Shown: piece after piece, positions 1-8,516 of the stretch
Layout of the letters: the number at the start of each line of letters is the position of its first letter
Position numbering within the stretch: the stretch's first letter is position 1
From: Scleroderma bovista
Taxonomy: Eukaryota; Basidiomycota; Agaricomycetes; Boletales; Sclerodermataceae
Length of the DNA: 19,525 nt
Assembly (NCBI GenBank): GCA_037178675.1
Contig: JAYMGJ010000451.1
Coordinates: 1 to 19,525, forward strand
Reading direction: 5' to 3'
Notes under the pieces: generated by a model
What the model was told of the DNA's origin: nothing
The model's database searches: none
What the model saw: only the letters and a program-made list of their open reading frames with translations
Program-made: the position numbers and the translations under genes

Positions 1-344
1 ACAGGTTGATATACCGTTCACCAGGCCCACATTTTGTCTCCCTCTTCTATTAAAGATATGAGGTTCAACGTCCTTGGACGTGCCAGGTGTCAGATGTGAA
101 AACCTGATGACCTGGCACCGTCACAGCGATGAATTGTCAAAGCTTGAAAGAGCACGGGTGTGTTCCGGACGCCACAAGGAACGACTATCTTCCCCGTTGG
201 CTCTGCCAGCGCTACTAATTATACGGACGTGGACGATGTCAGTCACCTGGAATATCCTTTGATTGCTCCGAATGGCCACGTAGCGATCGCAGCGATCATG
301 GGCCGGTCGGGCCGGGTATATCAATATTCGACAGTGTTTCGTAT
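1..344. other. Non-coding stretch at the left edge
   Basis: I see no supported gene here. The open frames are short, overlap on both strands and show no recognisable motif or plausible splice extension. The stretch could hold the end of a gene lying outside the window, but nothing in the sequence shows that. Confidence 0.5.
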
Positions 345-584
345 CACACCAGGGATTTCAAGATTTTCCAGTGCATTGAAAATGACAAATGATAGTTTTA
401 AATTTTACTTGCATTAAAATTTAAAATTATTGTTGTGATTCAAATTTTATTGCCATTAAAATCTCAAACTACTATTATAATTCAAATTTTAAGGGCATTA
501 AAATGTGAAAGTAAAATTTAAAATTATCATTTGTCGTTTTCAATGCAGTATAAACGGACGGAAAATCTTGAAATCCCCGGTGTG
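345..584. mobile_element. MITE-like palindromic element with long terminal inverted repeats
   Basis: The left end (345-369, beginning CACACCAGGGATTTC) and the right end (560-584, ending CCCCGGTGTG) are reverse complements over 25 bases with one mismatch. The complementarity resumes further in: about 373-408 (GCATTGAAAATGACAAATG...) pairs with about 511-546. The core is very AT-rich, has no coding potential and holds a three-copy tandem repeat. Size (about 240 bp), strong terminal inverted repeats and lack of an ORF fit a non-autonomous DNA transposon remnant. TAT lies directly outside both ends and could be the trace of a short or TA target duplication, but at this length it may be chance. 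A foldback or regulatory palindrome is the alternative. Confidence 0.65.
397..522. repeat. Three tandem 42-bp AT-rich repeats
   Basis: The word TTYAAATTTTANNNGCATTAAAAT (one copy reads CCATTAAAAT) occurs at 397-420, 439-462 and 481-504, exactly 42 bp apart. The rest of each unit is also similar between copies 1 and 2 (TTAAAATTATTGTTGTGA against CTCAAACTACTATTATAA). Copy 3 diverges as it runs into the right inverted arm. The repeats form the centre of the palindromic element. Confidence 0.7.
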
Positions 585-1360
585 TATAGATATTGGCTTA
601 TGGGACAACGACTCAGTGTCCAAAGTGCCAGCGGGCCTCCGTGAGCAAGTGTGAAAACGACTCGTCATAGTATTAATATGCATAAAAATCATGAACACAC
701 CGTACACTTTTCGCATCATGATCTGTCAATCTCTCCCGGTGATCACTAAAATTGAAACCAATTTCTCAAAATAGCACAGAATTGCAAACCTTGAATTACA
801 ACACACCTCCATCCAAGTCGTGCTTTTTTCACCTGATGGGCCTGTCCTTGTCATGCATGATAACACTTTGATTCTAATCTACCATGCATGATATCACTGT
901 CCTTTGTCCACACAAACTCGGATCATTAATCATTTTTTGCTCCTTGGAAGATTACATAACCTGACCACTACTCCCAGAACATGTCCACATATGGCCAATA
1001 TCTGAATTTCAATATTCCCACCTTTGTCCTCAGGCTATTTCTGTGCTCTATCCCTGGCCTATATACTATTTTATATGATACATTTGGACACTTATTGGAG
1101 TATCCTACAGGCTTGCAAAGTGTTTTAGGGGCTTTTTTATTGTGTGGCTGTGCCCTTCAATGCAGGATATGCTAAATCTTTCTTCGCCTTGTGAGTCGTG
1201 ACTCAATACTCTAGCGGTTTGTGTCTGAAAGGCTTGTTGTGCGGACATCGCCCCACAAACCTGAGTTGCAACGTACACTATCATACTAAAACATGCCTAC
1301 ATATGACTACCCGCAGTATCACACTCCATTATCAACTTGGTGCTAGACCATGGCGCCCCT
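585..1360. other. Gene-free intergenic stretch with a short direct repeat
   Basis: No open frame here has protein character. A 16-bp near-direct repeat, CATGCATGATAACACT at 852-867 and CATGCATGATATCACT at 883-898, is the only structure I see. The base composition is AT-rich. The stretch borders the 3' end of the kinase gene and may include its 3' untranslated region. Confidence 0.5.
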
Positions 1361-2437
1361 TCAGTTGAATGTCACAGCCATACTAGTTGCAATACAGGTT
1401 GCCCCAACGGCAGCCGCATCCTCCACGAACTCGACGTATCGGAATACATGCCCTCGTTTCCTGAGTTCATCAAGCACAAGTGTCTGATAACGCTCGACGC
1501 CCACCAAACTCCCTCCAAAACACAGCAGCGCATCGCTGGCTAACACACCTTTAGGCTTCACAGTCCGATCTTCATCTGGACCAATGCACAACAGGGCGAT
1601 CTGATCTGCTAGAGCACCTGCGGCGCTCCCGAGGACTCTGAGCGCGAACTCGTCCCCGTCCCTGAACGCGGCATCGAACACAAGGGGACTAAGTTGGGAG
1701 AGACGCTTCTGCCGCGGAACAAGCAGGTGCTCTACAGCGCCCGCAGATTCCATAGCTGATTCGGGTGTGTGTACAATGGTGAGAACTTCGGCTGCATTCT
1801 CTTCGCTGGTAATCCCAAAGTACGTCAAGAGTTTCGTTTTGAGACTGCTTCTGGGGGGAGGGGTCATGCCTAGAGAATTGCGTGCGACGTCCATCATCAT
1901 CTGTCGGATGGCTTCCCTGCCAACGTGGTATCCCGCGCCTTCGTCACCGAGGATCCATCCCCACCCACCGATGCGAGCGAGTTCGCTGAATGTGCCCGAG
2001 GGGGTTTGGGTGAACGAAACAATGTTTGATCCAGTTCCAGCGATGGCAGTGACAGCATGAGAGACACCGGGATACCGACGGAGAGGGGCTGCGAGGAGGC
2101 TAGTGTCATTTCCGATGATGAGGCGTGGACCAATGGGGATGGAAAGGAGCTCGCTGAGGGCTACTGACGCCATTCGTATTGCTGCCAGGGAATCGACGCC
2201 CGCGATTCCAAACCATGCAGCAGCGATGAGCTCCGTGGAAGGTGGCGATGGTAGAGAGACGCAGGATTTGAGTGCATCAGATACGACGGAACGAACGGTA
2301 TCAGTGAAGACAGCCACGGGGATGTTGGCAAAGTTTGAAGGGCCGCCGAGAGCGCGCCCAACGATGCACCCGTCTGCATCACAAATGACTGCAGACGTCT
2401 TGGACCCCCCACAGTCCACACACAGAAAGAGCGACAT
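1361..2437 (-). CDS. N-acetylglucosamine kinase-like protein (BadF/BadG ATPase family)
   Basis: This is a single uninterrupted 358-codon frame. By family it phosphorylates N-acetylglucosamine with ATP to GlcNAc-6-phosphate in the cytosol, salvaging amino sugar from chitin or glycan turnover. Sugar-kinase/actin-fold signatures appear in order: phosphate-1 loop VDCGGSKT (about 7-14), GPSNF (32-36), GIAGVDS (77-83), GNDTSLLA with the likely catalytic Asp at 111, phosphate-2/adenosine loop AGTGSN (133-138), and the highly conserved GGWGWILGDEGAGYHVG (157-173). Length is close to the animal enzyme (about 344). The last 11 residues (CIATSMAVTFN) follow the usual VEDAAAVGA ending and look like read-through or a small unrecognised intron, so the true C-terminus is uncertain. 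It diverges from the acyl-CoA synthetase gene with 158 bp between start codons. Substrate specificity within the family is inferred. Confidence 0.88.
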   Translation of the reverse strand: MSLFLCVDCGGSKTSAVICDADGCIVGRALGGPSNFANIPVAVFTDTVRSVVSDALKSCVSLPSPPSTELIAAAWFGIAGVDSLAAIRMASVALSELLSIPIGPRLIIGNDTSLLAAPLRRYPGVSHAVTAIAGTGSNIVSFTQTPSGTFSELARIGGWGWILGDEGAGYHVGREAIRQMMMDVARNSLGMTPPPRSSLKTKLLTYFGITSEENAAEVLTIVHTPESAMESAGAVEHLLVPRQKRLSQLSPLVFDAAFRDGDEFALRVLGSAAGALADQIALLCIGPDEDRTVKPKGVLASDALLCFGGSLVGVERYQTLVLDELRKRGHVFRYVEFVEDAAAVGATCIATSMAVTFN

Positions 2438-2518
2438 GATGGTGAGGAGCGACGAAGAGGGGCTCAGCGCTCACCACCCCCACCTCCTCGACGGCGCAAC
2501 CCCAGCTGGTGCTTGCAA

Positions 2519-2524
2519 GATAAG
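2519..2524 (+). promoter_or_regulatory. Possible GATA-factor site in the shared divergent promoter
   Basis: GATAAG lies in the 158-bp space between the divergent kinase and acyl-CoA synthetase starts, and a related AGATTAGATC follows it. GATA factors of the AreA type govern nitrogen use in fungi, which would suit an amino-sugar kinase. A six-base match is common by chance, so this is only a candidate. Confidence 0.25.
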
Positions 2525-2595
2525 ATTAGATCTGTACATAATTAGCCTGTCATGCAACTTGGTGAATGTTCAAATATTTCAACACTTCCCATACC

Positions 2596-4922
2596 ATGGC
2601 TGGTCAGATTTTTACATCGCCCGTGCCCTCTGTGCCTCTGGTTCGCAGGTCCATCTTGACCCACCTCCTTGGAACGTCTCCAGATACCCCACACCTGGTC
2701 GGTGGATTCCCCGCTTACTCCCCCGCCTTCATCGACGCTGCTACTGGAGCATCCATATCACGCGGGTCGCTCCGTTCCTACGCATTGCAGCTCGCCCACT
2801 CTCTGCACAGTCTCCCAGAACCACTCAGAAGTCCTTCCAATGCGAGCGCACGCCCGACCGTCTTGGTGTTCTCTCCAAATAGCATCGTTTGGCCCATCAT
2901 CTTCCTAGGCGCCGCCGCCGCCGGTTTTGCCGCCACGCTAGCCAACAGTGCATTTACCCCAGCTGAACTCGAACACCAGTATCTCGATGCGCGCGCCCAC
3001 CTTATTTTCGTCCATCCTGCCCTCTTCAAGGTTGTGCAGCAAATGCTCGCTTCCATAGGTTTCTCCGACTCGGACATCCGTGCCACGGTGGTCATTGCCA
3101 CCTCGAACTGGCTCACGGGCGTGCCTGACCCTGGAAGTGACCACCTGTCAGGTTTCACCCTTCTGCAGGACCTTCTTGGCCGTGGAGAACTCATTTCAGA
3201 AGTAAGCTTCGACGGACAGCGGTCCGACGAAACAGTATGTCTCTGCTATTCATCGGGAACCACCGGAAAGCCAAAGGGCGTCGAAACAACCCATTATAAT
3301 TTAACGTCTCTCATTGATATCGCCAAGCCTGTGTGGCCACAGGCGACACCATGCCTCGCTCCTTCGTTAGCCGAGGCACGAAAAACTAACCAGCCAGACG
3401 TACACTTTGGTTGTCTCCCGTATTACCACATTTACGGCGCGATAAAGCTCCTTCTGCTTCCCATTGCCCTGGGTACACCATCTGTCGTGATGGCTGGGTT
3501 TGATCCCGAGAAGTTCCTCGAAGCAATAGAGAGGTACCAGACAACCATCGTGCTTGTAGTTCCTCCAATACTGGTCGTGCTTTCTCGTCACCCAGGTATG
3601 TATTGCTTCGTGGACTAGCCATGCCAACTGTGCCTGGAGAACCCGTCCAGACAACACAGTCAAAAGAACTGACGTGTTATGTTCTCAGCTATTCCCAAAT
3701 ACAATCTTACATCTATGCGTGTTATATTCAGCGGAGCCGCCCCGCTTAGTTCTGATCTAGTATCTGTAGTCAGGAAGCGTTTCCAAAGTGTCGGCGCGAG
3801 CGTGATTATCTCACAGGGTGAGAGGGACTTGGGAGTTTACAATCCCCCTACAGGGCGTAAAAGCTGAACAGCGTTTGGTGCTATACAGCGTACGGTCTCA
3901 CGGAGACATCACCTACAGTGTTTTTGCTTCCCATGCAACATGCAAACGACTATGTTGGCTCCGTGGGATTCGTCCTTCCTAACCTCGAGATCCGGCTGGT
4001 ACGCGAAGAGAACGGGGAGGTACGTTTTTCCAAACTGTGGTATCAATTTAACCCTCCTGAGACAAATACAGGTCCTCACTGATATCGAAGACGGAGGCGA
4101 AGTGTGGATAAGAGGCCCGACGGTCATGAAGGTCCGTCTATTAGAAACCCCCGTCACCTCTCTTGACGCCACGTTGGACACGACCAGGGATATCTCAACA
4201 ACCCAACGGCCACTGAAGCGTCTATTACTCCTGACGGGTGGTTCAAAACTGGTGATATTGCGCAGCGAGACAAGAACGACATTTTTACGATCGTAGACAG
4301 ACGAAAGGAACTCATTAAATACAAGGTACGTCTGTTCTCGTACCCAGGTATCCCTGCTGGACGCCCTTCTCGCATATGTTAGGGATTCCAAGGTGAGGTA
4401 GTCTGCTGTACCTCTCTCCCTAGTATTACTCAGCTTTAATAGTGCCACCTGCGGAACTCGAGTCTGTCCTCCTACAACATCCTGAGGTGGCTGATACAGC
4501 TGTGATCGGGGTAGAATGCCAAGAGGAAGCAACTGAATATCCCAGGTGCGTGGCGGGCCAGAAGAACAGCCTTCGGCCTGGCCCTACTATACCTCACCGA
4601 ACATTTGCCTCATGTGTTGTATTTACTTGTGTAGGGCATACGTCGTCCCTTCACGAGTTGTTCCGCAGGAAGATGTGGAATCATTTGCACTGGGCGTGCA
4701 GGATTGGGTTGCTGCGCGGGTCGCTCCGCATAAGAGGCTACGTGGGGGGATCGTAATAGTCCCACAGATTCCCAAGAGGTGGGTACCTGTGGTGAGCCAC
4801 TGTACCTATGATGACAATAATATGTCTTCAGTGCTTCTGGGAAGATCCTACGTCGCGAGCTACGTGGTCAGGCTAAGACAGACGTGGCATATGGTCAAGT
4901 CACCCTTCGCGCCAAGCTGTGA
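2596..4922 (+). CDS. AMP-forming acyl-CoA synthetase / 4-coumarate-CoA ligase-like, with peroxisomal signal
   Basis: I rebuilt nine exons: 2596-3595, 3689-3817, 3889-4019, 4072-4131, 4188-4325, 4383-4392, 4443-4545, 4635-4778 and 4832-4922 (1806 nt, 601 residues). Phases agree at every junction. ANL-superfamily motifs run in order: YSSGTTGKPKGV (218-229, ATP loop), LPYYHIYG (274-281), SGAAPLSSD, AYGLTETSP (377-385), GWFKTGD (457-463), DRRKELIKYKGFQVPPAELE (477-496) across the hinge, and PKSASGKILRREL with the catalytic Lys near 576. The C-terminus is AKL, a PTS1-type peroxisomal signal, so the enzyme probably activates a carboxylic acid (fatty or phenylpropanoid) to its CoA thioester in peroxisomes. 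The start at 2596 sits in ACCATGG; an in-frame ATG at 2566 would add ten unlikely residues. The exact substrate cannot be told. Confidence 0.9.
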
Positions 4923-5100
4923 TCATGAACCTAACGGGAGATATATATTTTTAATTACCATGCTATACCCATGACGGTAGGAAGGATGAAATATAAGAAC
5001 CTGTGGCGTCCAGTTGATAAGTATGAGGTCCGAGTCTCAGCTTTTCACCGTAATAAAGACCGAACGAGCTCATTTTGCACTAAATACTATCTGCCTCATC

Positions 5101-6330
5101 TTACAATTTGCCCTTCATCTCGGGAACAAGATCCCTACCGGACCCTTCCACAAGGAAGTCCCTCAGGTTCGTAAGTGCGCGAATCTCCATCTCACGTTGA
5201 GAGTCCTGGTTTTCTGTGCCCATATGTGGCAACAGCGTGTTTTGCGGGAACTCGAGCAAGCGTAGGTTGATATTAGGCTCGTCAGGATAGACGTCGAGTC
5301 CCACTGACGAGAGCTATAAGAAAATCGCCCGAATTAATAACGCACGGTCTTCGAATAAAGAAGTAAAAAGAACCACTTACGTGCCCATCTTCCAATGCGC
5401 GAATCATCGCCTCTTCGTCGATCACTTTGCCGCGGGCTGTGTTGACAATAATGCTGCCCTTCTTCATCGCCCGGATCTCTTTCTCACCCACGAGGTGAAC
5501 GGTATCGGGGCGCAGCGGGACGTGCAGACTGAGGACATCCGATTGCCTGAGTAGCTCGTCCATGCTCCCTACATATTCGCACCACTCGGGCGCGTGCGCA
5601 ACCTTGCGCCGAGAGTAGTATATGACGCGCATCGGGAAGGCATGTACGAGGTGGGCAAGGCGGAGGCCGATCCCGCCGAGGCCAAGGATACCAAGTGTAC
5701 GTCCGGTGATGTCGTGCGTTCTCGCCGAGGATATCGGCACTTTCCATGTTCCTTGCCTGGCAGAACGCTCGCCCCAGGCAAAGTGGCGGAGGCAGGAAAT
5801 AATGAGAAAGAGCGCCGTGGTCGCTGTGGCATCGTCGACGGCGCCGGGCGTGTTTGACACTCTGATGCCTGTATGTGCATGGAGAAACAGGAATAGGCTG
5901 CTCGAGAGAAGGCGTACCTCTAGCAGTGCATTGTCGGACGTCGATCTGATCGTAACCTGCGCCGTTGTGTGCGATCCATCTGATGGTACCAGTCGCAGCG
6001 AGGGCATCAATGATTTCCTTGTCGAAAACGCCGACGCGGGCCGCAGAATCGTTGTGGCGGTATATACCTACTATTCCATTGTATTTCCCACCTGGCCTCA
6101 GCCCCGCAAGGAAATCTGCCCGGTCTGGGGAGTCCATCCGCTGTCACGTGGGAATGAGTAGTGGGTTCGCACAAGACGTTCTATGACGTACGACTACGTT
6201 TGCAAGGCCATTAAAGAGCTGCTTGACTTCATTGTGCGCCCAAACGATGTCTCCTGCGACCAGGTGAGCACTCGGGCGTCATGGAGGATGCAGGTGGGTT
6301 GCACTCACCACATAACAGAATACGAGGCAT
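5101..6330 (-). CDS. D-isomer 2-hydroxyacid dehydrogenase, glyoxylate/hydroxypyruvate reductase-like
   Basis: Five exons on the minus strand: 6330-6309, 6253-6192, 6140-5918, 5868-5381 and 5313-5101 (1008 nt, 335 residues, normal for the family). The open frame starting at 6137 is not the true start: an in-frame TGA just upstream belongs to a 51-bp intron, and two short exons restore the N-terminus MPRILLCGDIVWAHNEV. Features: nucleotide-binding GLGGIG (165-170), SRR after the second Rossmann strand (188-190), which favours NADPH over NADH, and the catalytic Arg in NTARGK (248), Glu in DEP (277) and His in LLPHMGTE (295). Such enzymes reduce glyoxylate or hydroxypyruvate to the D-hydroxyacid. 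It converges on the acyl-CoA synthetase gene with 178 bp between stops. The exact 2-oxoacid is inferred from resemblance only. Confidence 0.92.
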
Positions 6331-6410
6331 GGTGATGGTAAAGTGCAACTTGAACTTTCAAGTCGTTTGCCGGATTATAAGTCGGGAAGAAATGCCTTGT
6401 CGGTCCATTC

Positions 6411-6427
6411 CATGTCGAAATGACATG
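6411..6427. promoter_or_regulatory. Short perfect palindrome upstream of the reductase start
   Basis: CATGTC, five bases, then GACATG forms a perfect inverted repeat about 80 bp before the reductase start codon (minus strand). The spacing and position would suit a dimeric regulator, but I do not recognise the site. Confidence 0.25.
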
Positions 6428-6592
6428 TCAATGTTATATTTGCTAGTGCCGGAGAACCACAGCTTAGGATCTCACGCATAGCGTCCCTGACTAGAACAGC
6501 TTAGACTCCACACGTGACACGCCTCCGGGAGGGCGTTGGCGTCAATGGCCAGCACGTTAAGCCCTACGACGAAACGAGCACTGACAAGGCCA

Positions 6593-7640
6593 TCACCGCA
6601 ATTCAGGGATTAAATCCCTGCCCGCGTCTTCCGTCAGGAAATGGCATCAGTGCACGGTTCTCCACTTCCTCTCAGTGTCCTACGTCCGCGACCCTGCGTG
6701 CGGCAGGAGCACATCCTGCAGTAAGCCGAGGATTCACGTGCGGTTCACTCGGATGGCCAACTGCACTAACGTCAGTCACATCCGCGCCACAGGTCGTACT
6801 CCGGATATTTTCGTCAACTCATATGCCCGTCTTCCAAAGCCCGGACAACTGCCTCCCCATCCCCGTGCAGTGTCGACACCGCCCCTTTTCATCGCCATAA
6901 TATCCTTCTCGCCAACGCCCGCAGTTTCCTCCCTAAATGGAACACGAACACTTAGCACATCTCACATTGAGCACGGTTCACCATATAGAAAATGGGTGCC
7001 AATCAGGGTTTCGATGACGAGAGTGGTAGATGACATCCATTGGAAAAGCGGGCACGAGGGCGCCCAATCCCGCCAATGCCGAGAACGCCGATGCGCTCGG
7101 TCAGGTTGTGAGCTAAGCCTTAGGAAATGGGCGCTTTCCAGCGAGGGAGATGCAGAAATGATGTAGGTATGAAATAATATTCACCATGGCAGTGCTGGCA
7201 TCGTTAATGTGCTCCGCGTGTTGGGGACTTGGATGTCTGTGCTAGGGAAAAAGTATTTGGTTTAACTTGCAAGAGCGCAACGGCGGCCGAACCTACTACC
7301 TTGGTACATACCAGCCCTGTACGTTTCACTTTCAATTCACGCACGCACGTCATACTTACCGTTATGTGCGATCCATTCACAACGTCAGGGAGACCGGCGA
7401 TAAGGTCCGCGTCAATACCTGTGCGCGCCACCTACAAATTTCGTCTGTATGTAAATGCCGACGGTCCCGTCGTATTCCCTACCCTGGGCCGAAGCGGGCC
7501 AGAAACTCCAGAGTTCATGGTTCGATGCGTTTGTAATAGAATGCAAGGCGGTCTGGGGGACTCTGCAATTTTGCCATATCTTGAAGAGATCGTAAATCTC
7601 CCCATGAAGCCACCTCCAATGAATTGTCTGTGGGCACTCA
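6593..7640 (-). pseudogene. Decayed tandem copy of the 2-hydroxyacid dehydrogenase gene
   Basis: Fragments in all three minus-strand frames line up, in order, with the intact gene next door. They include WLHGEIYDLFKIWQNC (near 7615-7570, compare WAHNEVKQLFNGLANV), SPPDR (near 7560), EYDGTVGIY (7477-7451), WIAHNGKYDVR (near 7375-7340), HNLTERIGVLGIGGIG (near 7110-7065), VVRALEDGH (near 6845-6815), LLPHAGS (near 6705-6685) and a tail DLIPELR followed by TGA at 6595-6593. Many frameshifts and in-frame stops separate these, and the catalytic Arg region is scrambled, so no functional dehydrogenase can be made. It lies tail to head behind the working copy, on the same strand, consistent with an old tandem duplication. 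The 5' limit is approximate because I could not place the first short exon. Confidence 0.85.
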
Positions 7641-8081
7641 GATCCGAACTTCCTCAGCGGCTGAGCTCTACAAGTATCTCCGTATCACGGGTCATGATCT
7701 GCGGCAGTTTTGGCACGCTAGCCAGGAATGGGACAGGGAACCTGCAGCACACGTTCCGTGGAGAGAACTCGTAGTAGTTTACATTTGTTTTCAGCACGGG
7801 TCACGTCACCCTGATCAGGATCGGTGGAGTTGTCCTGTTATACTCATGCCTTAGGCAAATGCACCCCGTATCTCTGCGTGGTTCAATATAGCGTCTTCGA
7901 AGGTGGAGTATGCACAGTTTCTGGCGTCAAATAAATATGCGATTTGCAAATGATCCCCTAAGTAACTTAACGTTGACTAGTAATTGGTAATTCAGATTGG
8001 GTGGTCGGAAGCAATAAATAACTGAAATGAGTAACAACAAACATACGACTTCCACCCAATGGAAGGCAAGGAGAAGGCATG
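7641..8081. other. Intergenic stretch between pseudogene and zinc-finger gene
   Basis: No supported gene. The part nearest 7641 may contain the eroded first exon and promoter of the dehydrogenase copy. The part near 8081 would be the 3' flank of the zinc-finger gene. Confidence 0.5.
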
Positions 8082-8516
8082 CTAAGGGTTGGGGGGGACG
8101 ATGCGTCGTGCCCCCAGTCCAGGAACGGTAATAGCTTCAGAATCGACGCATTCGTCAGCAGTCCTGAGGTGGGTTTGAATGCAATCTTCTCGAGCAAACG
8201 ACTGTTGACATGTCGAGCAACGGAATGTCACTTTGAGATGAGTCTTGATGTGTCGAGGCATGCTGCCACATTTAAGTGCCTCAGTGCAGTTGGACCACTT
8301 GCACTGGACCTGGTCCTTCGTCTGTCCATTCACAGCATGCCAATTGCGGAGATGCGTGCGTATCCCCTTCGCATGACCCTCGATCCATTGACCACAGCGA
8401 GTCCCCTGTTCGTCCCACTTGCACTCATATACGACTACAGCAGTATCGGGATTCTGTTCAGCTTTATGTCGTGTCTGCTGCTCGACGTCAATAACGCGGT
8501 CGTTGTGGCTCGACAT
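8082..8516 (-). CDS. Small zinc-finger protein with three C2H2-like fingers
   Basis: Single exon, 144 residues. Three finger-like units are visible. The first is a long C-x8-C unit (C32, C41, H55, H60) of the form CKWDEQGTRCG...HLRNWH. The second is CKWSNC...HIKTH (C72, C77, H89, H93). The third is CSTCQQSFAREDCIQTHLR (C100, C103, H116), where the second His is replaced by a Cys at 123 (C2HC type). Small proteins of this layout are common and lineage-expanded in Agaricomycetes. A nuclear DNA- or RNA-binding role is likely from the fold only; no target is known. The short leader (1-30) and tail (125-144) are polar and unremarkable. The start at 8516 is the only good ATG, though an upstream exon cannot be excluded. 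Confidence 0.75.
   Translation of the reverse strand: MSSHNDRVIDVEQQTRHKAEQNPDTAVVVYECKWDEQGTRCGQWIEGHAKGIRTHLRNWHAVNGQTKDQVQCKWSNCTEALKCGSMPRHIKTHLKVTFRCSTCQQSFAREDCIQTHLRTADECVDSEAITVPGLGARRIVPPNP

Noticed and set aside
397..522. CRISPR array
   Set aside because: Three contiguous 42-bp tandem units with no spacers, in a eukaryotic intron-rich window; a tandem repeat within a palindromic element fits better.
2103..2882. 259-codon plus-strand open frame
   Set aside because: It is the antisense shadow of the kinase gene running on into the promoter and the wrong frame of the synthetase; it has no motif.
3909..4532. 207-codon minus-strand open frame
   Set aside because: It lies opposite synthetase exons 3-7, whose conserved motifs are unambiguous on the plus strand.
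5622..6161. 179-codon plus-strand open frame
   Set aside because: Antisense to the reductase exons 3 and 4; low-complexity Arg/Pro-rich translation typical of shadow frames.
6675..7774. Plus-strand frames of 163 and 181 codons
   Set aside because: They lie opposite the decayed dehydrogenase copy, where minus-strand fragments match the parent in order.
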